Made by a program: the position numbers and the translations under genes | The notes under the pieces: model-generated | The model's input: the letters and a program-made list of their open reading frames with translations, nothing else | What the model was told of the DNA's origin: nothing | The model's database searches: none | DNA from: Cupriavidus taiwanensis | GTDB taxonomy: Bacteria; Pseudomonadota; Gammaproteobacteria; Burkholderiales; Burkholderiaceae | Direction of reading: 5' to 3' | NCBI RefSeq assembly: GCF_900249755.1 | Contig: NZ_LT976854.1 | Coordinates: forward strand, 746,574 to 810,573 | Length of the DNA stretch: 64,000 nt | Part shown: one piece after another, positions 17,655 through 26,060 of the stretch | How the letters are laid out: the number at the start of each line of letters is the position of its first letter | Numbering within the stretch: position 1 is the stretch's first letter

Positions 17655-18791
17655 ATGGCACTTCCTTTGGAAGGGATACTGGTAGTGGCTGTTGAGCAAG
17701 CCGCCGCCGCTCCCTACGCCTCATCGCGCCTGGCTGATGCTGGCGCCCGTGTGATCAAGATCGAGCGCGCCGGCGGCGACTTTGCCCGTGGTTACGATTC
17801 GGCGGTGAACGGCGACAGCACGTATTTCGTATGGCTGAACCGGGGCAAGGAATCGATTGTTCTTGACTTCGCCAAGCCCGGAGATGCCGAGCTGTTGCAG
17901 CGCATCATTGGTCGGGCGGACGTGCTCATCCAGAATCTTGGCCCGGGGGCGGCAAAGCGTGCCGGCTTCGGCTGGGAAGAGATGCGCGCCCGTCATCCGC
18001 GTCTGATTACTTGCGACATTACGGGCTATGGCGAAGAGGGCCCGTATGCCGGAATGCGCGCCTATGACCTGCTCGTGCAGGCAGAAAGCGGCATCGCATC
18101 CGTTACTGGCACCCCCGAGGCTCCCGGCAGAATTGGCGTTTCCGCCTGCGATGTTGCAACCGGCATGTACGCTCATGCGGCCATTCTGGAGGCATTGCTG
18201 CAACGCGAGCGCACGGGAATCGGAAGCGCCATCCATGTCTCGCTTTTTGACGCAATGAGCGACTGGATGACCGTGCCGCTTCTGCACTACGAGTACGCAG
18301 GCATGATCTGGCCCCGCGTAGGTTTATCCCATCCCACCATCGCTCCCTATGGGGCCTTTCCGGTCGGCGCCGCCGTCGGCGATGAAGAAACCGTGCTGGT
18401 CGGGGTTCAGAACGACGGTGAGTGGAGCAGGTTTGCTCAGGACGTGCTCAAACGCCCGGATCTGCTTGAAAGGCCCGAATTTTCCACCAATCTTGCACGC
18501 GTGGAACACCGCGCGGAGCTGGATCAGGAAATCGTCGCGATTCTCGCGACGATGACGAAACTGGAAGTCGTTGAGGCGCTGAAGGCGTCGCGCATCGCTT
18601 TCGCTTCTGTCAATGACGTTACGCAGCTGTCGACCCATCCCCAGCTGCGGCGCGTCACTGTCCCGACGGCGCATGGGGAAGCCAACCTGGTGGCGCCGCC
18701 CGCCATTTTTCGCGGACAGTCGCGCACGCTTGGAGATGTCCCCGGTCTGGGGCAACACACCACGGCTATCCGCGACGAGTTTTCGAAGTGA
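17655..18791 (+). CDS. CaiB/BaiF (class III) CoA-transferase, second copy
   Basis: A 378-residue class III CoA-transferase, clearly diverged from the copy at 15076. It shows LEGILVVAVEQAAAAPYASSRLADAGARVIKIE, NRGKESIVLDFAKPGD, and the catalytic aspartate in MRAYDLLVQAESGI near residue 138. A GGAGACACC ribosome-binding site precedes the ATG. It opens the plus-strand arm of the island, with a crotonase gene 34 bases downstream. Two CoA-transferases in one cluster may handle the entry acid and a pathway intermediate. Confidence 0.94.
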   Translation: MALPLEGILVVAVEQAAAAPYASSRLADAGARVIKIERAGGDFARGYDSAVNGDSTYFVWLNRGKESIVLDFAKPGDAELLQRIIGRADVLIQNLGPGAAKRAGFGWEEMRARHPRLITCDITGYGEEGPYAGMRAYDLLVQAESGIASVTGTPEAPGRIGVSACDVATGMYAHAAILEALLQRERTGIGSAIHVSLFDAMSDWMTVPLLHYEYAGMIWPRVGLSHPTIAPYGAFPVGAAVGDEETVLVGVQNDGEWSRFAQDVLKRPDLLERPEFSTNLARVEHRAELDQEIVAILATMTKLEVVEALKASRIAFASVNDVTQLSTHPQLRRVTVPTAHGEANLVAPPAIFRGQSRTLGDVPGLGQHTTAIRDEFSK

Positions 18792-18825
18792 TTCCTTCTG
18801 GTCTAACGCTATTGGTGTCGCAGTT

Positions 18826-19584
18826 ATGAAAGAAAAGATCCTGACTGAAAAGAACGGTGCGGTAACAACCATTGTCATCAACCGCCCGGAAGTGCGCAAC
18901 GCGCTCGACCGTGAGGCGACCGCAGCCCTCGGTGCAGCGATTCGTGCCTTCGAAAACGATGATGAAGCAAGCGTCGCCGTGCTCTGCGGAGCGGGAGGCG
19001 CGTTCTGCGCTGGCGCGGATCTGAAGGAACTGGCGGGCGGAGCGGAATACGATGCTTGGGCCGGATCGGGCGGCCCGCTGTCCAGGCCGGCACGCAAACC
19101 GGTTATCGCGGCAGTTGCAGGCCACGCATGCGCTGGAGGGTTAGGCCTGGCGCTCTGGTGCGACATCCGCGTTGCCGAGGAGTCGGCCTCCTTTGCGGTG
19201 CTGTCACGTCGATGGGGGGTGCCCATGAGCGACGGTACAACGGTCAGGCTACCGAGGTTGATTGGTACCAGCCGGGCGCTGGACATGCTGCTGACCGCCC
19301 GCATGGTGTCCGCCGAGGAAGCCTTGCAGATGGGCCTGGCAACGCGTGTGGTACCCGATGGGACCGCACGGGCAACCGCCGAGGCCCTGGCCGCGACGAT
19401 TGCCGCTTTCCCCCAGATTGCCATGAACTCAGATCGCGAATCCGTGTACCGGCAAGACGGCGAGGCCATGAGCGACGCGCTCACTATCGAGGCCGAACTG
19501 GCCGAGCGTGCCAAGCGCATCGAAGCCAAAGCGGGCGCAATCCGCTTCGCCACGGGGATGGGCCGCCACGGAGCCGCAGCATGA
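18826..19584 (+). CDS. Crotonase-family protein without the canonical catalytic glutamates
   Basis: A 252-residue enoyl-CoA hydratase/isomerase-family protein with the typical start (VTTIVINRPEVRNALDREAT) and CoA/oxyanion segment FCAGADLKEL. The two hydratase glutamates are missing: GGCE is replaced by GGLG, and the GxPE segment by SRRWGVPMSDGTTVRLPR. This subfamily therefore probably does another reaction of the crotonase fold. The start at 18826 puts the protein in the usual length range. Its stop overlaps the ATG of the next gene by 4 bases (ATGA). Confidence 0.88.
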   Translation: MKEKILTEKNGAVTTIVINRPEVRNALDREATAALGAAIRAFENDDEASVAVLCGAGGAFCAGADLKELAGGAEYDAWAGSGGPLSRPARKPVIAAVAGHACAGGLGLALWCDIRVAEESASFAVLSRRWGVPMSDGTTVRLPRLIGTSRALDMLLTARMVSAEEALQMGLATRVVPDGTARATAEALAATIAAFPQIAMNSDRESVYRQDGEAMSDALTIEAELAERAKRIEAKAGAIRFATGMGRHGAAA

Positions 19585-20594
19585 AAGCAGTCGTCTGCCA
19601 CCGGCTTGGCCTCGACCATACCGAGTTGACCGAAGTCGATCCGCCGGGCATGCGATCGGACGGAATCCGAATTCAGGTCCATTCGGCCGGCGTGAGCTTT
19701 GCCAACCTGCTCGTACTGGAGGGCAAGCATCAAAACCGCTGGGATCCTCCGTTCACGCCAGGGACCGAGATCGCCGGCATCGTGTTGGAATGCGGAGACG
19801 AGACCTCGCTCTTTAAGCCAGGCGACCGGGTGGTAGCGGGCGTCCGTATCGGGGGTTTTGCCGAGCAAGTCGTGGCCCCGGAGGCCACGGTGTTTGCCCT
19901 GCCGGATGCAGTCGGCTTTGACGCGGCAGTGCAGTTTCCGACTATCTACGCGACGGCGTACGGTGCGCTCAAATGGCGTGCAAACGTTGCGGCAGGGGAA
20001 ACACTGCTGGTGCATGGCGCTGCGGGGGGCAGTGGTTTGGCTGCGGTCGAGGTCGGAAAGAGGCTCGGCGCGCGCGTCATCGCTACAGCAGGCGACGCCG
20101 GCAAACTCGAGGCGGCCCGGCGTCACGGCGCAGACGTCACGGTCAATTACCGCACCGAGAACTTCCGCGATGTTGTTCTCCGCGAAACATCTCAACGCGG
20201 TGCCGATGTCATCTTCGATCCGGTGGGCGGTGACACCTTCACCGAATCGCTGCGATGCATCGCTCCGGACGGACGAATCATTCCGATGGGCTTTGCCGGC
20301 GGGACGATTCCGCAGATTCCCGCCAATCTGGTGCTGGTCAAGAACGTCTCTGTCATCGGAATCTATTGGGGCTACTACATGGGTTGGGGCAAGCAAGCAC
20401 CGCCGGCCTCCATGCAGGACCGTGTCCGCGGCGCATTCGATGAAATGTTGGGCTGGGCTGCCGCGGGAAAGCTCCGTCCCGAGACCTATGCGACTTACCC
20501 GCTTGCGCATTTCAAAGACGCACTCGGGGCGATTACGGAGCGCAAGGTGATTGGCAGAGTCGCCTTGCATCCGCAAACAGCTTTCCGAGCATGA
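19581..20594 (+). CDS. NADPH:quinone oxidoreductase-like (zeta-crystallin, MDR) enzyme
   Basis: A 337-residue medium-chain reductase. The N-terminal GroES-like half includes HSAGVSFANLLVLEGKH and PFTPGTEIAGIV. The C-terminal Rossmann half has LLVHGAAGGSGLAAVEVGKRLGARVIATAG, where AAGGSG is the NADPH motif. No catalytic zinc cysteines are seen, which fits quinone/enone reductases. Its ATG overlaps the crotonase stop (ATGA), so it is translationally coupled. It may reduce an enoyl intermediate of the island, but this is inference. Confidence 0.9.
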   Translation: MKAVVCHRLGLDHTELTEVDPPGMRSDGIRIQVHSAGVSFANLLVLEGKHQNRWDPPFTPGTEIAGIVLECGDETSLFKPGDRVVAGVRIGGFAEQVVAPEATVFALPDAVGFDAAVQFPTIYATAYGALKWRANVAAGETLLVHGAAGGSGLAAVEVGKRLGARVIATAGDAGKLEAARRHGADVTVNYRTENFRDVVLRETSQRGADVIFDPVGGDTFTESLRCIAPDGRIIPMGFAGGTIPQIPANLVLVKNVSVIGIYWGYYMGWGKQAPPASMQDRVRGAFDEMLGWAAAGKLRPETYATYPLAHFKDALGAITERKVIGRVALHPQTAFRA

Positions 20595-20622
20595 CCTGAC
20601 ACAACCCGAAGAGGAGACAAAG

Positions 20623-21588
20623 ATGAAACAGTACATGGCAATGATGGCATTGGCCGGCATCTCGCTGATGCCTCAAGCCGCCTTTGCCCAGGGCGGCTAC
20701 CCTGATCGGCCAATCAAGCTGGTAGTGCCCTATCCCCCTGGATCCGGAACGGATACGGTAGCTCGCTATGCGGCAAGGCGCATGGAAACCGCACTTGGCA
20801 AGCCAGTCGTGATCGAGAACAAGCCGGGAGGCAACGCAATCATCGCGGCGCAAACAGTCGTCAATGCGCCGGCGGACGGCTACACATTGCTTTGGGCCGC
20901 AAACGGACCGGTGACCACTAATGTCGCCCTCTACGAAAAGCTGCCATATAACCCGCTTACCGACCTTGAACCTGTGGCGCGTCTCGCGTATTCGCCCATG
21001 GGCGTCTATGTGCCGGCGGACTCCCCCTTCAAGACGGCGGAAGACCTGTTTGCAGAGGCAAAGAAGGTGCCTGGCAAACTCAACTATGGCAGTGGCAGTG
21101 CGACTTACAACATTGCGACCGAATGGTTGATGTCTTTGGTGGGGGCCAAGGCCAACGCGATCTCCTACAAGGGAAGCAGCCCTACCTTGACCGATCTGGC
21201 CGGCAAGCAGGTGGACTTTGCCATCGCCGAGTACAGTGCCGGACTTCCTCTGGTCAAGGGCGGCAAGCTGCGCATGCTTGCGCTAACCTCTGATCGCCGC
21301 ATGAAAAGCGAACCGGAAACCCCGACGCTCCAGGAGCTTGGATACAAGGAGTATTTCCAGGTGGCATGGTGGGGCATCTTTGCACCCAAGGGTACGCCCA
21401 AGGCCGTTGTGTCCCGGCTCGAAAGTACGCTTCTGACGGTATTCAAGGATGCGGAGACAGCTCAATACCTCGAGCAAAACAACTTCAGTGCGTTCACTGG
21501 CACGGCTGAACAGCTTCGCGCTTTTCAGAAAGCCGAGATTGATAGAGAGTCGAAGCTGGTGAAGCGTTTCAATATTCCCAAGCTGTAA
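20623..21588 (+). CDS. Bug-family periplasmic substrate-binding protein of the acyl-CoA island
   Basis: A 321-residue Bug receptor. A signal peptide of about 23 residues ends in AFA before QGGYPDRPIKLVVPYPPGSGTD. The domain continues with VIENKPGGN, ISYKGSSPTLTDLAG and a typical C-terminus. GAGGAG lies 8 bases before the ATG. It sits 28 bases after the reductase gene at the end of the plus-strand arm, so it presumably delivers the organic acid that the CoA-transferases activate. TctAB partners are absent. Confidence 0.92.
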   Translation: MKQYMAMMALAGISLMPQAAFAQGGYPDRPIKLVVPYPPGSGTDTVARYAARRMETALGKPVVIENKPGGNAIIAAQTVVNAPADGYTLLWAANGPVTTNVALYEKLPYNPLTDLEPVARLAYSPMGVYVPADSPFKTAEDLFAEAKKVPGKLNYGSGSATYNIATEWLMSLVGAKANAISYKGSSPTLTDLAGKQVDFAIAEYSAGLPLVKGGKLRMLALTSDRRMKSEPETPTLQELGYKEYFQVAWWGIFAPKGTPKAVVSRLESTLLTVFKDAETAQYLEQNNFSAFTGTAEQLRAFQKAEIDRESKLVKRFNIPKL

Positions 21589-21727
21589 TCGAGGCTACGC
21601 GGCGCTGCAGGGAGCGGCGTCGCCGAAGTGAATCTGATATCTTTGCATCCCTTGATAGACGTCGTCTGCCGTTGTTCGTTGGACAAGCGGGCGCCGCCGT
21701 GAATCAAAAACCAACAGAGCATTTCTT

Positions 21728-22360
21728 ATGGGGCGCAAACGTCAGATCGGAACGCCAGAAGGCGATGAGAAGCAACTCGCCATTCTTGATGCCGCCGCGT
21801 CGGTCTTCATGAAGCTTGGCTTTGCCGCCACCTCGCTTGACGACATCAGCGATAGCTATGGCGCGACCAAGGGGATCATCTATTACCATTTCCGCAGCAA
21901 AACGATATTGTTTTTTGCGGTCCAGCGTCGCGCCATGGAGCTGACCAGGGCAGCCATCGAGCCGGCTGCCAGTTCGGAGGCCCCGGCCCGCCAGCGTCTC
22001 GAGTCCATGGCATTCGCTCATTCGCTCCTGATGATGGAGCATCTGGATTATCTTCGGGTTGCCGCCCAGGGCCTGGAGTTGCAATTGGGCGGGCGCACCA
22101 CGGAAGAAGAGCGCGCTGAGATCAAGCGCATTACTGCGCTGCGCGATGGTAACGAACGCCTGTACCTTCAGGTCCTGGAGGAGGGTGTGGCCAATGGGGA
22201 GTTCCGCGAAATGGACGTCCGGATCGTGGTCAAAGCGCTGCTTGGCGCATTGAACTGGACGTCACGCTGGTATCAACCCAGGAAAAGCGAGACCAGGAAG
22301 GATCGCGAAGCTATCGCTGCGGAGATTGCCCGATACGCCGTCAACGGGTTGAATCGCTAG
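21728..22360 (+). CDS. TetR-family regulator of the acyl-CoA island
   Basis: A 210-residue TetR/AcrR protein. The helix-turn-helix lies in about residues 18-62 (ILDAAASVFMKLGFAATSLDDISD, then GATKGIIYYHFRSK). The C-terminal ligand domain has the LxxAAQGLELQLGG and ALLGALNWTSRWYQP segments seen in TetR proteins of acyl-CoA pathways (KstR2/FadR-like). It ends the plus-strand arm, 139 bases after the Bug gene. I infer that it represses the divergent promoter at about 17.56 kb and responds to a CoA thioester. Confidence 0.92.
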   Translation: MGRKRQIGTPEGDEKQLAILDAAASVFMKLGFAATSLDDISDSYGATKGIIYYHFRSKTILFFAVQRRAMELTRAAIEPAASSEAPARQRLESMAFAHSLLMMEHLDYLRVAAQGLELQLGGRTTEEERAEIKRITALRDGNERLYLQVLEEGVANGEFREMDVRIVVKALLGALNWTSRWYQPRKSETRKDREAIAAEIARYAVNGLNR

Positions 22361-22414
22361 GTCACACGAAGTCTTGGCTGTGTTTCTCCTCGAAGGCGTG
22401 AGAACACGCTTGTT

Positions 22415-22433
22415 GGTCCAAAGCAATTGGACC
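22415..22433 (+). terminator. Hairpin downstream of the TetR gene
   Basis: GGTCCAA-AGCAA-TTGGACC forms a perfect 7-bp stem 54 bases past the TetR stop. No T-run follows, so a Rho-independent terminator is only weakly supported. It could instead be an operator for the following TonB receptor gene. Confidence 0.3.
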
Positions 22434-22505
22434 GGCCTTCCCGCTGCAGACTGTATGCGGCCCATGACATAACGTGCGCAGCACCAGCGCTTGCTAACAC
22501 AATCA

Positions 22506-22522
22506 GGAATCATTATCATTCC
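22506..22522. promoter_or_regulatory. Fur-box-like palindrome before a TonB receptor
   Basis: GGAATCATTATCATTCC is nearly symmetric (GGAAT/ATTCC arms) and contains the ATCATTATCATT core characteristic of Fur boxes. It lies 49 bases before the start codon of the TonB-dependent receptor, which fits iron-repressed expression. Confidence 0.6.
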
Positions 22523-22571
22523 CGGTTTTGTTACAAATCATTAAAACCCTCTGCGCGCGCCTGCTGCCACC

Positions 22572-24809
22572 ATGCAATCCCTTCCGGCCACCCCTATCCG
22601 TTTCGCCCTTCGTCCCCGCCCGCTGTCCCTGCTGATCTGTGCCATCGCGGGCACCATGCCGCTGGTCTCCTTCGCACAGGCCCAGTCCCAGGCTCAGGCC
22701 CCGGCCGCGTCGGTGGAAGCGGGCAGCCTGAATGCCGTGGAGGTGCGTGTCGACCGGATCAAGAGCGACCTGGTCAACCCGATGCGGCAGGTCACGGTGA
22801 TCGAACGCGAGGAGCTGGACGAGCTTCGCACGGGTTCGACCAACCTTGCCACCATGCTCAGCAAGGTCATCCCGGGCATGGCCGATTCCAGCCGTACGGT
22901 GACGGATTTCGGCCAGACGCTGCGCGGGCGCAGCGCGCTGGTGCTGGTCGATGGCATCCCGCTGAACACCAACCGCGACTCGGCGCGCAACCTGGCCACC
23001 ATCGACCCGAGCAATATCGAGCGCATCGAGGTGCTGCGCGGCAGCAGCGCGCTGTACGGGGCGGGGGCCAGCGGCGGCATTATCTCGATCACCACGCGCC
23101 AGGCCGGCGGGCCGCCCAGCGCGGACACCACGGTCACGCTGGGCACGCCGCTGACGCGGCTGAGCAGGGAAGGGCTGAGCGCCAATGTGCAGCAGCATTT
23201 TTCCGACAGCCAGGGGCCGATCGACTATGCCTTCCACCTGGGCGCGCAGCGCATCGGCAGCCCTTACGATGCCGAAGGCCACCGCATTGCGCCGGAGCCC
23301 AGCCAGGGCGATCTGTTCGATTCCAACGTCTACAACCTGAGCGGCAAGCTGGGCTGGCGCATCGACGGCCAGCAGCGGCTGCAGTTGAGCGTCAGCCGCT
23401 ACCAGGCGAAGCAGAACACCGACTATGCGTCCGATCCGTCGGTCGCGCGTGCGCCGGCCGGCTCCACCGCCGCGCGCGCGATTCGCGGCCTGCAGCTGGA
23501 GAACCAGAACGAGCTGCGCAATACCGTGGTCAACCTGGACTACCAGCACCAGGACCTGTTCGGCAGCACGGTATCGAGCCAGTTCTATTACCGCGATTAC
23601 TTCACGCGGTTCCCGCCGTTCGATGCGCGCGCCGTGGCCACGCGCGGCGGCAATGTCGACCAGATCAGCCAGAACAGCGACGTGTTCGGCGGCCGCCTGA
23701 CCATCAGCACGCCGCTGGGCAACGCCAAGGCCACCAAGCTGCTGTGGGGCGCCGACTACAACCAGGAGCGCAGCGACATGCCGCTGGACCTGTTCGACCC
23801 GCGCGCCTACGACAGCAGCGGCGGGCTGGTCTTCAACCGCATCGGCACGGCCACCTACATGCCGCCGCTGACCACGCGCAGTGGCGGCATCTTCGGCCAG
23901 CTGCAGCACAAGTTCAGCGAGCAGTGGTCGGCCGAGGGCGGCCTGCGTTATGAGCGCGCCAGCGCCAGCTTCGATGATTTCGTGCCGCTGTCGCAATCGC
24001 GCGCGAGCAACCCGGCCACGGTCAAGGGCGGCACGGTCAACTATGGCGCCTGGCTGTTCAACCTGGGCGCGGCCTATGCGCCGGTCAAGGGCCAGGAGTT
24101 CTATGCCTCGTTCAGCCAGGGCTTCCAGTTGCCGGATATCGGCCTGCAGGTCCGCAACGCGCGCGCGGGCTTCGACATCAATTCGTCCAGCCTGGACCCG
24201 GTCAAGACCAACAACTATGAAGTGGGCTGGCGCGGTGCGCTGGGCAATACGCTGGCGAGCGTGGCGCTGTTCTACACCACGTCCAAGCTGGGCGACGTGC
24301 AGAGCTTCAACAACGGCCTGATCCTGACCCGTACCGAAGAGCGCATCGCCGGCGTGGAAGCGGCGGCCGACTACCGCTCCGATGACGAGCGCTGGGGCGC
24401 GGGCGGCACCATCACCTGGATCAACGGGCGCGAACGGCCGCAGGCCAGCGCCGGCTTCCAGGACATGACCGGGTACCGCATCCCGCCGCTCAAGCTCACG
24501 GCCTACCTGCAGTTCCGGCCGGTGAGCCAGTGGAGCAACCGCGTGCAGCTGAGCTACTACGCCAGCCGCGATTACCGGCTCAACGGGCAGAACAGCTTCG
24601 GGCGGCGCGACGTCAGCAGCTATACCACGGTGGACCTGATCAGCCGCTATGAGCTGACGCGCAAGGACACGATCACGGTCGGCATCGAGAACCTGTTCAA
24701 CCGCAACTACTACCCGCTGTACAGCCAGCTGCTGCGCAACAGCAACAACACCAGCCGGCTGCCGGCGCCGGGCATCACGCTGACGGCGATGTACCAGCAC
24801 CGCTGGTAA
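22572..24809 (+). CDS. TonB-dependent outer-membrane receptor
   Basis: A 745-residue TonB-dependent receptor. A signal peptide of about 36 residues ends in SFA. The plug domain follows (about 55-190) with ERIEVLRGSSALYGAGASGGIISITT, and then a 22-strand barrel ending in the aromatic MYQHRW typical of outer-membrane proteins. The barrel contains the usual NYEVGWRG and the late FNRNYYPLYSQL segment. It is likely to import a ferric siderophore, supported by the Fur-like box upstream; the specific ligand cannot be told. No TonB-ExbBD or periplasmic partners adjoin it. Confidence 0.93.
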   Translation: MQSLPATPIRFALRPRPLSLLICAIAGTMPLVSFAQAQSQAQAPAASVEAGSLNAVEVRVDRIKSDLVNPMRQVTVIEREELDELRTGSTNLATMLSKVIPGMADSSRTVTDFGQTLRGRSALVLVDGIPLNTNRDSARNLATIDPSNIERIEVLRGSSALYGAGASGGIISITTRQAGGPPSADTTVTLGTPLTRLSREGLSANVQQHFSDSQGPIDYAFHLGAQRIGSPYDAEGHRIAPEPSQGDLFDSNVYNLSGKLGWRIDGQQRLQLSVSRYQAKQNTDYASDPSVARAPAGSTAARAIRGLQLENQNELRNTVVNLDYQHQDLFGSTVSSQFYYRDYFTRFPPFDARAVATRGGNVDQISQNSDVFGGRLTISTPLGNAKATKLLWGADYNQERSDMPLDLFDPRAYDSSGGLVFNRIGTATYMPPLTTRSGGIFGQLQHKFSEQWSAEGGLRYERASASFDDFVPLSQSRASNPATVKGGTVNYGAWLFNLGAAYAPVKGQEFYASFSQGFQLPDIGLQVRNARAGFDINSSSLDPVKTNNYEVGWRGALGNTLASVALFYTTSKLGDVQSFNNGLILTRTEERIAGVEAAADYRSDDERWGAGGTITWINGRERPQASAGFQDMTGYRIPPLKLTAYLQFRPVSQWSNRVQLSYYASRDYRLNGQNSFGRRDVSSYTTVDLISRYELTRKDTITVGIENLFNRNYYPLYSQLLRNSNNTSRLPAPGITLTAMYQHRW

Positions 24810-24888
24810 GCGCGGCGCAGCGTGGCGGCTGCCGCGGTGGCGCTTGCCGCCGCCAGGCACCTGCCACGCTTGCCGCAAGCCCGCTGTC

Positions 24889-25887
24889 TTAGTCCAGCGT
24901 AATCTTCCCGGCCTTCACGATCTCCGCGTACCGCTTCGTATCGCGCTCGATCAGCTTGCGGAATTCTTCAGGCGTGCCGCCCACCGGCACAAAGCCCAGG
25001 TCGGTCAGCTTCTTCGTGACTTCCGGGCTGCGCGTGGCCGCGGCGATTTCCTTCGCCATGCGCGCGACGATCGGCTGCGGCGTGCCTGCCGGTGCCAGCA
25101 GGCCGGTCCATGAACTCATGACGAAGCCGGGGAAGCCGGCTTCTTCCATGGTCGGGATATTGGGCTCGCCCGGCCAGCGCTTGGCGGAAGCGACGGCCAG
25201 CACGTTGATCTTGCCGGACTTGACGTGCGGCATTGGCACCAGCAGCGGGTCGAACGCCACCGAGACCTCGCCGGACACCAGCGCGGGCAGGATCGGCGCG
25301 CTGCCGTTGTAGGGCACGTGGGTCAGCTTGAGCTTCGACTCCATCGCCAGGCGTTCGCCGGTCAGGTGGGCGGAGCTGCCGACGCCGCTGGAGCCGAAGG
25401 TCAGCGTGTCGGGATGCTTCTTGCCGTAGTCGACCAGCTCGGCTACGGTCTTGACCGGCAGCTTCTTGCTGGCGAACAGGAACAGCGGCAGCTCGGCCAT
25501 TTCGGCCACCGGCACCAGGTCGGCGGGCTTGTAGCTGAGCTTGGAATACAGCGACATGTTGGCGCTGTAGGCGGCCAGCACCGAGACAAAGGTGTAGCCG
25601 TCCGGCGCCGAGCGCGCGGCGACGCCGACGCCCAGCGTGCTGTTGGCACCGGGCTTGTTCTCGATGATGATGGGCTGGCCCAGCCGTTGCGAGACCTGCT
25701 CGAAGACGACCCGCGACACCGTGTCGGTGGAGCCGCCCGGGGTGTAGGGCACGATCACCTTGATCGGCTTGGCCGGCCAGTCGGCGGCGAGGGCAGTGGG
25801 GGCGGTGTGGAGGGCGGCCACGCCGGCGGCGGCGATGGCGATGGAACGCGCGCTGCGCGCGACGCGATGCTTGATGCTGGACTTCAA
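24889..25887 (-). CDS. Bug-family periplasmic substrate-binding protein (TTG start)
   Basis: A 332-residue Bug receptor. The signal peptide of about 34 residues ends in ALA before ADWPAKPIKVIVPYTPGGSTD. VPYNGSAPILPAL and the C-terminal KLIERDTKRYAEIVK are typical. The start is TTG at 25887, with GGAG six bases upstream. The only nearby ATG upstream in frame runs into a TAG before the signal sequence, so TTG decides the start. It is convergent with the TonB receptor gene and downstream of the MipA-like gene. The ligand is unknown. Confidence 0.92.
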   Translation of the reverse strand: MKSSIKHRVARSARSIAIAAAGVAALHTAPTALAADWPAKPIKVIVPYTPGGSTDTVSRVVFEQVSQRLGQPIIIENKPGANSTLGVGVAARSAPDGYTFVSVLAAYSANMSLYSKLSYKPADLVPVAEMAELPLFLFASKKLPVKTVAELVDYGKKHPDTLTFGSSGVGSSAHLTGERLAMESKLKLTHVPYNGSAPILPALVSGEVSVAFDPLLVPMPHVKSGKINVLAVASAKRWPGEPNIPTMEEAGFPGFVMSSWTGLLAPAGTPQPIVARMAKEIAAATRSPEVTKKLTDLGFVPVGGTPEEFRKLIERDTKRYAEIVKAGKITLD

Positions 25888-26060
25888 CTACGTCTCCTTC
25901 TTTGGCATGCTTGGCAATCCCCTGGCGGGGGCTGCGGCCGGAACTCCGGCTGGCCAATTATGCGGGACGCAGTGGACACGCAGCCGCGCCAGGGGCGGCT
26001 GAATGGCGGGGGCAGGCCATCCAATGTGCGATAGCCGAACCAGCCAGGCCGCGACGCTCG

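Noticed and set aside
18324..20660. A 778-codon minus-strand frame through the acyl-CoA island
   Set aside because: It covers three well-supported plus-strand genes with conserved motifs and has no recognisable domain itself.
22361..22571. A riboswitch (for example cobalamin) before the TonB receptor
   Set aside because: No B12-box or other conserved riboswitch core was seen; a Fur-like box explains regulation better.
22503..24878. A 791-codon minus-strand frame opposite the TonB receptor
   Set aside because: Low-complexity Ala/Arg/Val composition and full overlap with a strongly supported receptor gene show that it is an antisense shadow.
24810..24888. GCGTGGC/GCCACGC arms as a bidirectional terminator between the TonB receptor and Bug genes
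   Set aside because: The arms are far apart with competing GC pairs and there is no T-run on either strand.
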